NCBI GenBank assembly: GCA_905250075.1
Contig: CAJNOP010000334.1
Coordinates: 119,516 to 183,515, forward strand
Direction of reading: 5' to 3'
Source: Rotaria sp. Silwood1
Taxonomy: Eukaryota > Rotifera > Eurotatoria > Philodinida > Philodinidae
Length of the DNA: 64,000 nt
The translations under genes were made by a program, and so were the position numbers. How positions within the stretch are numbered: the first letter of the stretch is position 1; each line of letters begins with the position of its first letter. Under the pieces are notes generated by a model. It ran no database searches. It was not told where the DNA came from and saw only the letters and a list, made by a program, of their open reading frames with translations. Positions 27,346 to 37,195 of the stretch are shown one piece after another.

Positions 27346-27681
27346 TTATTGTTTTTTATCATGTATCTTGCTTTACATCCCATTGTTACTTGAGATTTTT
27401 ACATGTTACATTGAGAAATAGCGAAAGCAGTCGTAAAGCCAAGATTCTTAGCATCTCATGCAAGGAGAAAGCAATGAACTTTAGGACTTCAATGATTTTT
27501 ATAATTTTATGACTTAAGACCCTCTCCCTCAAGAATGGATCTCAGCTCAGGAACATCCAAATTGCATGAAACTTTCAGAATATGTTGGGGCTAGTGAACC
27601 ATGGCTACGGTAAAATTTTCAGCCCTATATCATGACGTTTAACAGAGATATTCATCAAACAAGGGTCAAAAATAGCTCTAT

Positions 27682-28010
27682 CGTAGCGCTAGCAGAACTG
27701 TATCATAGTAAAAGATAAAGTCAAATATTTTTTTGTTTGAAAGAGCATGTCAGAATGCAGCCCCTCTCGTGGCCCTTTTTTTTAAATTCTTACTTTTTAA
27801 GCGAAAAAAAGAGATGACAAGTTCAATCACTCAAAAACCCCTAAAAAAATGGCGCTGTTTTTATAGAGATGTTTTCTTATATGAAAATAAAAAAGCTTTT
27901 TTAAAAAAGGGCTACGAGGGGGGGAGGGGCTAGCCCTAGACACAAGCTTTCGAACCAAAAAAGAAATATTTGATTTTATCTTTTACTATGAGAGTTCAGC
28001 TGGCGCTACG
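27682..28010. repeat. Imperfect inverted repeat, about 330 bp
   Basis: Left arm 27682-27783 and right arm 27900-28010 are reverse complements with substitutions. Shared blocks are CGTAGCGC, CATAGTAAAAGATAAA, TCAAATATTT and the CCCCTC/GAGGGG blocks. No coding frame inside is convincing. Probably a fold-back or transposon fragment. Confidence 0.65.
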
Positions 28011-28230
28011 TTGTCGAACCGACGTTTTGAGAAAAACGAAAAATGATTTTCGGTTTTTTGTAAAAACGGCTTGTTTTTCGAATAGGGGGTGACGAAAATC
28101 TTTCAAATTTTTTGGACAAAAAGAAGTACCAAATAAAAATTTTTGTCGCATATGAAAGAGCAGATGGCGAGCTATTTCCGCATGAATTTATCTCCATTTC
28201 GATGATTCTGGCGAAAAGTGACTTTTTTGA

Positions 28231-28258
28231 GGGTTGGGGAGGGGGAGGGGGAGGGGGG
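28231..28258 (+). repeat. G-rich tract, G-quadruplex-capable
   Basis: Five G-runs of 3-6 bases in 28 nt on the plus strand satisfy the usual four-run quadruplex rule. It is exceptional in this AT-rich window. A smaller G-rich patch lies at about 27919-27931. Confidence 0.75.
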
Positions 28259-28377
28259 TTAAATGATCTGAAAGGTTGAAAATCGCCATAGTCTATCTAC
28301 TTATATTTCGATTTGTATCTCATTATATTTCGAGAATTCGATTTCCACTATTTTCCTAACTTATAATATGCTAGAAG

Positions 28378-28779
28378 TAGAGATCTACGTGACTATTTCG
28401 TCGTGACCAAAAAAAATTGAAATTCTTCGATAATAGTTTCCACGGTGGATATGGAAAAACAATTCTGTTTGATGTTTTCTACTCAGAATTTTAAGCTCTT
28501 CAAAATGACACAAAAAGGTCGAGGATATATCGATCTATGATGGAGAAAACTGCTGCACATTTGTCGTGACCGGTCGTGACCAAAACTGGTCACGATGAAT
28601 GCGCCGCAGTTTTCTCTATCATAGATCGATATATCCTCGACTTTTTTATGTCATTTTGAAGAGTTTAAAATTCTGAGTAGAAAACATCAAACAGAATTGT
28701 TTTTTCACATCCACCGTGGAAACTTATCGAAAAATTTCATTTTTTTTGGTCACGACGAAATGGTCACGCAGATCTCTAT
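28378..28779. mobile_element. Near-perfect palindromic fold-back element, 402 bp
   Basis: Left arm about 28378-28574 and right arm about 28585-28779 are reverse complements with few mismatches and only about 10 bases between them. Terminal blocks include TAGAGATCT and TTTCGTCGTGACC, and the centre repeats GTCGTGACC. The direct repeat CTAGAAG flanks it (28371-28377 and 28780-28786), consistent with a 7-bp target-site duplication. No coding capacity. Confidence 0.85.
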
Positions 28780-28786
28780 CTAGAAG

Positions 28787-30321
28787 ATATCCAAGAGAAC
28801 ACTCATCCCCGTTTTATGTTTGCTCATCGTTTTCAGCTTAATTGTTCAGCTGAACGACGCATAGACCAACTAGTCTACCGTTTGATTTGTTTCATAATAT
28901 GTCTATCTTATCGCCGCCTCTTGCAATATGTCGTTTTTGATTAGAAAATAACGTGATCTTCAACAATCACATTTGATCACAGGTTCTGCATCCACATGAT
29001 ATTGATGTGAACAATAATGAAAATACAATTTACAATTAAACAAACATTCAACTTTCTATCAAAAAGTAGATGAATAAATGTTATTAGAGAATCTGGTGAT
29101 TATGAACACATGGGAAAACTAGAAATGAGAAAAGCAACGACTATTTTCAAACTGAAAATATTGAAAAACGAGACTAACAGAGAAACATATTCAACTGTAA
29201 GATGCTATTCGACTTCATGTTCTGGTTATGAGTGGGATTCAGCGGAACGAAGAAAACCCTAGTCTAACTCGCGACCAGTAGCGAGTTTAGACAGGAGGAC
29301 AACGAAGTAATCGTTCCTTCTGTCAGAATTTTTACCGTCAACAACAAACGAAAGACTAGTTTGTACTAGATCGAATAGGCCTTCAAATTCATTTTTACTC
29401 ATCGCTCCACCTCTCCCAGAAACCTAAATTCATCATTTTCCGTGGACATATTCTGTGGGTCAAATGTTAGAAATCCTTTGGTAAATTTTCTGCGTATCCG
29501 TAGATATATTCATCGGGAATGTTGGGTTGTGAATTTTACGTCTGCAATTTTGTTCTTACACAAGTCTTGTAGTTCATATAGCTCCCTGAAAGTATGAACT
29601 GCAACTTTAATGTTCTTTTGTTGTGATGTCGAATCTTCAAAACCTAATTATTTGTCAGAGATCTCGTACGCAAACCGAGTTTACATGAATACTCACTATC
29701 TTGATAATGCAATATTGTTGTTAGCTAAAACTTTTAGAGTATTATCAAGTCTATGAAACGTATCTTAGATAAGAATTTCAGACCTCAATTTTTGAAATTC
29801 AATATTTCAACGAATACGCCAGAATCCCAGTAAAATAATCATAATTCTTGATGTATCGATTACGGTCTCGAATCTTATTAGGACTTTCTTTGGTTCAATG
29901 AGTTCCCCCTAGCTAAAATATAAGACCGAAAGCGTCCAGTACTTGGATTTAATTCCTTACATGTCAATTATATTCATGCCATTCAGTTTCTGTAGAATAT
30001 ATGAGTTTTTCACAGAGTTTCTTTGAATATACACAATTCTGAGAGGATGACACGCATTTAGAGTGAATGGACGAATTAGAATCAGAAAAACAATAATGTC
30101 TGATTATTTTTCATACTCGTCGATTGTCATGACAACGATTTTTTAAGTTTCAAAAATATCATGCGTATTATAATGGACCAGATTGCGTTGTAATTTCGAT
30201 TTTAAGCATTGAGGATCTTCGTGTTTATGAATGTCGATAACAGCTAGACCATGGGAAATTATTTTCCTGTTTCATTAGCCTAACGGAAACTTGATAGCCA
30301 CAGCGAACATGAGCAGAATCC
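28787..30321. other. Intergenic DNA, no gene recognised
   Basis: Apart from the short hairpin at 29262-29292, no coding domain, RNA gene or clear repeat was recognised in this stretch. Its composition is slightly less AT-rich than the exon-bearing regions. Confidence 0.35.
29262..29292. repeat. Short hairpin GTCTAACTCGC
   Basis: GTCTAACTCGC at 29262-29272 pairs with GCGAGTTTAGAC at 29281-29292 around an 8-base loop. Probably part of an old repeat; no function is evident. Confidence 0.5.
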
Positions 30322-30416
30322 AAGAGGGAAACAGTTGACTTTTATGACTTTAAAGTCATTCAGATCACGTAGATCATTTAGATCAGTTAAGTCATAAAGT
30401 CAGTTATTTCCCCCTT
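30322..30416. mobile_element. Compact copy of the CAAGGGGGAAA repeat family with both ends
   Basis: About 95 bp. The left end CAAGAGGGAAACAGTTGACT is mirrored by the right end, which reads inverted as CAAGGGGGAAATAACTGACT. Between them are TATGACTT and TTTAGATCA words. It defines the termini of the family also seen at 26627 and 27234. It looks like a minimal terminal-inverted-repeat element. Confidence 0.65.
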
Positions 30417-31000
30417 GCGTTCAAGTCAACTACCCACGATTGTAGACGGCTTTATTCTGACCAATTACGATAGAAACCAACAACTATCTAGGAAGATCAT
30501 TTACAGCACTCATCAACTGATTTCTACGGTGTATTGCAACATGTGCAGATGATTTAATATGTGATCATTGTTTTCCAGCTTATTGGTTCCTAGGTAGTCG
30601 CTAACTTCAACGAGTGCATTCTGATTCAATAGGCTATCAAATGCAATAGATTGATTCAAATTACATTATAGATAACTATTGCTCGGCACACATGATTTAA
30701 GCCTGTACCTAAATATCTGATAAGCCATTGAAGATAGGAATATAGGGATCCCGAAAGATGCGCACGAGAAAGCTGCGCTCGAAAAGATGCGCACGAGAAA
30801 GTTGCGCACGACGAATCTTGCGCATGCGAAAGTTCCGCACGCGAAACTTGCGCACGCGAAACTTGTGCACGAATTGTCTAATAATCAGTTTTGCTTCGAT
30901 AGAAAAAAGTTAAAAAAAACACAAACAATTAATAGTTTTATTTATTTCTTAGAATCTTAAATTGAAATATTTAGATTTATGAATAAGACACAAAAAACAA

Positions 31001-31065
31001 GAGCGTGGGGTGTGGGTGTTGATCTAATGGGTACCTACCCACATTCACACCCACACCCCACCCTC
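31001..31065. repeat. Hairpin built of telomere-like GGTGTGGGTG
   Basis: The arm GAGCGTGGGGTGTGGGTG (31001-31018) pairs with CACCCACACCCCACCCTC (31048-31065) around a 29-base loop, with one mismatch. The arms contain TGTGGG. It sits inside the 626-bp fold-back element. Confidence 0.75.
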
Positions 31066-31166
31066 TTTTTATTTCATTCAATAGTGATATGGAACAAGAC
31101 AGTAACAGAGATGAAAAGCCTGGATTGATGACCGATTTCGGTATCACTATTAAATGAAATAAAAAG
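31065..31166. repeat. Inverted repeat with 25-bp arms
   Basis: The arm 31065-31089 (contains TTTTTATTTCATTCAATAGT) pairs with 31142-31166 at 24 of 25 positions, with a 52-base spacer. It abuts the telomere-like hairpin and lies inside the 626-bp element, giving a nested palindrome. Confidence 0.75.
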
Positions 31167-31597
31167 AACGGACTAGTCTATGTTTTTTGTTTTTGTTTCT
31201 TCATAAATGTTTGTGAGTATATATATATCGTGCGTCTTTCTCGTGCGCATGTTTCCGTGCGCAAGTTTCGTCGTGCGTAAGATTCGTTGTGCGCAACTTT
31301 CGTCGTGCGCAACTTTCTCGTGCGCATCTTTCCGTGCGCAACTTTCGCCGTGCGCATCTTTTGTAGACTCAGGAATATAAGAATGGGTTGTAGGTTTACT
31401 GTATAACTGTGGGGATGTAGATGCAGAAGATATAAGTCTAAATCATGAGCATATGAATATAGACTCAAAGTCACAAGTCTGAGAGTATCTATCTAATGAG
31501 AAAAGCTTACCAACTATTCGTCCCCTGACCGCTGTATGATAGAGAAACAAGAATACAAAGTTTTTCTAAAAATGATATCTCTCTATTTTCTCCGAAG

Positions 31598-31812
31598 TGT
31601 CAAACTTGAAATTTGAATTCAATTATTAAAAAGCCATTTCAACTATTCAAGAATTCAATTATCTCTTTTCTTGACACCCACATCTGCTGCGATGATGTAT
31701 GTGTTTGTTCATTTCTTGTATTCCCTCAGTCCTCTCGTGACAACCACACCAGCTACAAATGATTGAATAATTGAACTTCAACTATTCAAGTATTCAAGTT
31801 TCAAGTTTGACA
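31598..31812. mobile_element. Small terminal-inverted-repeat element, 215 bp
   Basis: The left terminus TGTCAAACTTGAAATTTGAA is mirrored by the right terminus, which reads inverted TGTCAAACTTGAAACTTGAA. Further inside, TTCAATTATT and AATAATTGAA also pair. No coding capacity; a MITE-like element of unknown superfamily. Confidence 0.65.
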
Positions 31813-32009
31813 TATGTGCTATTTATACTGATTGAGAGCGTCTTTCAAATTTTCATTTTTCTAAAAGAAAATAGGTGAAAGAAAACATTTTGAAAGTTTT
31901 ATGCTGGCTGAATACTGGTCTCTGTCGGTCTGTAGACTTTTCAAGCGAACTACATTCAGCCTTGGAATATTGGCTCGCTTTAGGAGTATGATAGAACAGG
32001 AAAAAGAAT

Positions 32010-32243
32010 ACATTGATTCGAAAGACGATGAATCAAAAGAACAGAACAAGAAAAAAAGAAAAGATGCATAAAATTATAGATGGCTTTTATCGATGAAGCT
32101 GGCATGTTTTAGATGTAGCCTATCAAGTATTTTTTTTTCTTTCGTAGCATGCCGTTTTCATCTGTAGAAGCCATCATTAATTTTACTATTCTCTTCTTTT
32201 CGTTCTGTTTTTTTTTGCTCATCGTTTCAATCAACATACTTTC
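32010..32243. repeat. Imperfect inverted repeat, about 230 bp
   Basis: The left half (32010-32110) and right half (32140-32243) pair imperfectly: GAAAGACGATGA with the inverse of TCATCGTTTC, AACAGAAC with GTTCTGTT, GATGGCTT with AAGCCATC, and GGCATG with CATGCC. Estimated identity is about three quarters by eye. Likely an older fold-back element. Confidence 0.5.
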
Positions 32244-32426
32244 TTTTCTTGTGTCTCTTGTGCCTACAGTAAACTAGTATCAACCTTGGTTATAAGGATG
32301 GACTGCCGAAAATCTAGAATTGTTTCAAACTAGTTCAGATGTTTCGAACAAGAAGCAATGTCAAAAGAATATTAATTTCGCAGAAATAATAATGGAACTT
32401 TAATTTCGATAACAAAGCAGCACTCA

Positions 32427-32475
32427 AGGGTGTGATTGTGGATGTGGGTGTGAGTAGGGTGTGCGTGAAAATTGG
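32427..32475 (+). repeat. Degenerate TGTGGG-like tract
   Basis: A G/T-rich run contains ATGTGGGTGTGAGTAGGGTGTG, similar to a decayed TGTGGG telomere array. The match is imperfect. Confidence 0.3.
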
Positions 32476-33869
32476 GTTGGAGGTCACTAATACTCTCGTT
32501 TGCTGCACGCTTATAGATCCTGATAGATCCTGGTAGACTGTTTCAATGAGTCTATTCCATAATATTTAAAAATTTTCAATTAATTTGTAGTTTGTCTGTG
32601 CCATAACCTATTACAGGATCTAGAAATAGCTGTTGCTCTAGTTTAATGAGAACAATTCAGAAAAAGATCGAAAAACATAGGACCAAATCTTAGAAAGTTT
32701 GGAGAGTGACTTTATTTTATTCGGAGTAGTGTAAAATCAATAATTTAATCAGGTTATCCTTTAATTATTTAGTTCATAATAACCTACAAAGTCAGAATTG
32801 TTTGAATTTGGAAGAAATATATCATAGATGAAGATGCTAGATGTAACAGTAGTGCTCCTCAGTTCGCATGTATGCAAATTAAATTTGAATTATATTTACG
32901 TTGCGTGAAATACTGATCGACACTATTTCACTCAGTTGGTTTTTTATTGTCTATATCGACCTCCTTCAAGTCAAGATTTTGAATGAGGTGTTTTGCCTTC
33001 TTATTTTGTCTGTAAAATGTTGTACAGATGTGTACACTAAATTGCCGAAAACCATTCTGATGTAAGTTTCTTTATAAGCAACAAACACACAATAATAGGG
33101 ATTCATCAACTAAAACTAGCTCTAACGACTAATTCAAAGTTTGATTTATAGCTTTAGACGGAAGAGGACCTTGCGAGAAAATGTGAACGTAAATATGAGT
33201 TTCTTTGTGCAATGGTTAGCATTGTTGACGATTACATAGCTACACTGTAAAAGAAAATGGTCTTTTACGAAATTTGAAAAGGCTATTCACATGGATCTAA
33301 ACTGGAAACCTTTTTTCGGTTTCTTATGACCACTGCTTGAATAATATTAGCCTTACTTAATTAGCCCTATATCTTTATTTCTATACGTCGATTGTTATTG
33401 CTATATTTAATCCTTTATAACAAACTATAGTCCCTTATTCCTATACTGAATCCCTTGCAAGAATACAAAATGCTTTTATATCATTTAGAACTGTCAGAAT
33501 GCCTCTACAAATCATACAGAAGTATTTATATTACTAATCCATACAGAACTTCATAAGAAAGATGTGCAACTTGTTTTTTATCAACAGAAGACACGATGGT
33601 TTCTTGTGAAACGCACAAAACTTGTTGCTATGGTTATAAACCCACAAATGCTGTAGCATGAAAGACATCAAAAACGTTTGATATAAAAAATCCGAGACCT
33701 TCAATGTTCAGAAATAAGCCTATGTTTTTCGAGTGTATGACAATGTTCCAAAAATTATTCATTTCTGTAAGTGCAACGACATCTTCCTATCTTTCAGAAA
33801 CGAGTCAGAAAACCCGTGGGATAAGCGCTACTTGTGTACATGCCTACCTGTAAATTGTTTCCGATTGTA

Positions 33870-35340
33870 GAAGTCAAATTATATGCACTCCTCAATCAAC
33901 TTACGTTCGAAAGAAAACTATTTGGTTTTCATATCTCTCGGAAGTAATGTGATAGTTCCCACACAAACGCTATGCACATAATTGTGCTTTACAAACTCGA
34001 AAAATACAAGTAAGATGTTTGCTTTCGACGATGACTGTTTTGTCGAAACAAAAAATTAAATTCGCGTCCTTGTTTGCTTTGTATTTTATGTTAGATGTTG
34101 TCTATAAGTAAAATAAAAAAAATCTTTTCTACATAGAATGAAAAAAGGTAAATGTCATTATTGCACGCTATTTATTTATTCAACCCACGTTGTGTAGGCA
34201 AAGTGTATTGATGGCAACGAACAAATGTGTTGCTTTCAGTTTCTATTGATTCTAGAAGGCCACATGCTTTCATTCTATTCAACCATCATTCACAAGCAAC
34301 TACTGTTGAAAAGAAATGAATTGTTCTTATTCATATTTTAACTAGATATTTCAAAGAACGAAATTTTTTTAATACATTGAGTAGAAAACTATTCTCGGTT
34401 GGTATGATTATTGTGTGATGCTAGCTTGTCTCTAAAATATGATAAAACTATTGTATTGATAAAAACTGCATATAATCAATAGCTTTTATGAAACACCAAC
34501 TAAAAAGATTGATGAAGTGTAGAGCGAGACTTTTGAATCCTCACCTAGTTAGAGTCGTGGCAGACACCTGAATGATGCCACATCCTAGACTTAGGCACAT
34601 ATATACTTGAAAATGGAATCGATTATAAATTTATACGAATTTCAATCTAGGAAATATTGTTCATAAGGATTTTCTTACTTTTACAGCTGTTTGAATTCAT
34701 GTCAAGCTAAAATTGATATTTTTAAGCAAACTTTTGACCAAGTTACAGTTGGCAAGAAACTTTTATTATATATTATTAATACTTCAATAATGGGCGGCTG
34801 TACTCTGTGTTGGAGCATCTTGCAATCAGTGATGGAATCATTTTGAAACAAAAACGGAACAAGGAAATCGCATATGGCAGAAAGCTGTGTTGATTTTGAC
34901 TACAGCTTGTTGTTCCTCATATCATTGATGCGTTAATTTTTCATTATTTATCGATAGTATAAGTAGAATGATAGAGACAATGTGTAACGTAATGAGACTG
35001 ATAGTGTGACCTGTATATGGAATTGGTGCTGATACGGATTTAGTGCGGATCAATCTGTTTACAGACTGGTGTATTCATTGGCTACTACTATACGATATTC
35101 TTTTTCTGGTTTCGAACGGTCACAATCGATCAATCAAATCGGTACATCGACCAGCTCGATATTAACTGTTGTCGTCAAACAACCAGATGGATTCTATTTA
35201 TCATATAAGTACTAGAGCAGCGAATCGAATTTTCAAGTTCGATGTTGTTAATGAATATTGACACAAAACGCTATGGCTTCTCAAAATATGTTTCTTTATG
35301 GAAATAAGCGTTAAAAAAAAATTATTCTTCTTGTCATGTG
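33870..35340 (+). repeat. Dispersed repeat, copy 2 (about 1.4 kb)
   Basis: Second copy of the repeat at 14545-15865, same orientation. It shares the nearly identical core (34167-34349 against 14861-15043). It carries a unique insertion near 34677-34775 and stops about 160 bp before the assembly gap. No intact coding frame. Confidence 0.75.
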
Positions 35341-35499
35341 TCGTGTAGCTTAAGGATACAAGGTTAAGGGTATTTGTCTAAGGTTACAGGTATGGGGTAT
35401 ATGTATAAGTGAGCACAAGTTTACTGATGGCTATCATTTCACTTTATTACGATCGTGAACGTTAATGTTTACATCTATATTTGTCAAAAGTGAAACCGT

Positions 35500-35599
35500 N
35501 NNNNNNNNNNNNNNNNNNNNNNNNNNNNNNNNNNNNNNNNNNNNNNNNNNNNNNNNNNNNNNNNNNNNNNNNNNNNNNNNNNNNNNNNNNNNNNNNNNN
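35500..35599. other. Assembly gap (100 N)
   Basis: Exactly 100 N characters, the usual placeholder for a gap of unknown size. A dispersed repeat ends shortly before it, which may be why assembly failed here. The sequence changes from moderately AT-rich on the left to very AT-rich on the right. Confidence 0.99.
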
Positions 35600-37195
35600 A
35601 ATTTTCAGATACATCAATCTTCATATCAAATCGTCTTGTTTAATCAAATCTTTGTTGTTTTTTTTTCATATTTCTTCTAGTTATTACCATCGATGAAAAA
35701 ATACACGAAAATAAAACTTTCTGAAAATATTCTTCATCAATATATATAGGAAATATCAATAATCTTATCGATTTTCTTTTCCAGACTAGTCTTTTTTTAA
35801 TGAAAAATCTGTTAAAATTCTTCTTCTTCTTCTAGACCAAATTGTTTAATAAACTGATGTATAGAAGTTGTAATTAATTGATGATTAATAATTCGTATTT
35901 GTATTGTAATATATTGACATTAAGATAATATATTCAACGATAATAAGACAAATTGACTAATGTTTCATGATCTTTCCGATTAAAAATTCTAATTTGTGAA
36001 ATTGTTTCATTTATTAAATTTTTTTATGCTGAATAGATAAATAATTTTTTGAATAAATATTTTATTTATTCTCAAGATTTCTACAATTTTTTGTTAAATA
36101 TTCATAATTATATTTCATATATTTAAATAATTTTTTTATTAAAAATAAATAATATTATTAACAATTGAATTAAAACTATTTAAAATAAAACAAAAATAAT
36201 ATTTTTTTTCATTCTCGAAATAAATATAATCATCAAAAAAAACTAATCATTAACATCACTTTTTATATTAAAGAAGGACAACGGAATTTTTTCTAATATC
36301 TCTCACATTTTTACGAGTTCGACTTTAATTGAAATTGTTTGGCTATTAAAAAAATATATCTTAGAATATGTTTTATATCAAATAAAATAAAACAAGAAAA
36401 AAATAAATTCTAATTAAGTTTTTTTTAATTCAATTTTACAAAAATTATCTTTATTTCATTATATCATTTGTTTAGTTTTTTTTTCTTTTTGATAATAGAT
36501 AATCAATTTCAATTTATTTGATTTTAATGAAAAAAAACTTCCCTAATATTGCTTTATTTCAAATTATTAAAATAAAATGAAAACTCTTATTATTATTATA
36601 ATAAACTTTATTTTAATTTTCTCTCTCTTTCTCTCTGTTATCAATATAGTTTGATTATAATTCTCGTTGATTTTCTCGATAAAAACAAATAAAACTAGTG
36701 AATAGATATGTTCATCTAAATATTTCATAAATTGATTATTAAAATGATCAATCTATTGACGTCATGGATAGAAGTTGTGAATATATTCGAAACAAACTTG
36801 ACTTGTCTTTGGTGAATAGTAAGAATAACAATGAATTTATCTTTTGTCCATGACCTTTATTTAATATAATGACGATACACTTCATTTACTTTTTGTTTCT
36901 ATTCAAATCTTATTTAATATTATTCTCAAGGATTTTTATTATCTTTCTTTATGCTCTCTTAGCATTGATTTGTTAAAGAGATAATTATAGAATAAGAATA
37001 CATTACTGACAATGTTTATATCTATGTTACTACGATTGAACTAAGTTTTTTTTCTTTCAGTTAAATAAAAAAATAGAATTTAATGAAAATTCTTCTTAAA
37101 TATTTTGTTTAAATGTTTGAAAAAGTATTTTTCATGTAAATAAAAATAATTTTATTATTTAATTATTTAATTATATAAAAGAATATTATTTTTAG
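35600..37195. other. Very AT-rich region upstream of the chitinase gene
   Basis: Probably contains the promoter and first exon(s) of the chitinase-like gene. An ATG near 36577 opens a hydrophobic signal-peptide-like run of about 25 residues, but its best donor does not match the phase of the exon at 37196, so I could not attach it. No other gene is seen. Confidence 0.35.

Larger units (their letters stand above)
30745..31370. mobile_element. Fold-back element with tandem-repeat inverted ends, 626 bp
   Basis: The left end (30753-30872) is a tandem array of about eight 15-bp units near GAGAAAGTTGCGCAC. The right end (31229-31361) is an array of about nine units of the same motif in opposite orientation. 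The whole block is flanked by the direct repeat AGGAATATA (30736-30744 and 31371-31379), a 9-bp candidate target-site duplication. Inside are two more palindromes (see separate entries). Tandem repeats inside long inverted ends are typical of fold-back elements of the Drosophila FB or Galileo type, and 9-bp duplications are typical of Mutator-like transposition. No transposase is encoded. Confidence 0.8.

Noticed and set aside
31178-31474. 98-codon minus-strand open frame with Arg/Thr-rich repeats
   Set aside because: It is the translation of the tandem TGCGCAC array of the fold-back element, not a gene.
35465-35696. Open frames spanning the N gap
   Set aside because: They exist only because the N run was translated as unknown residues.
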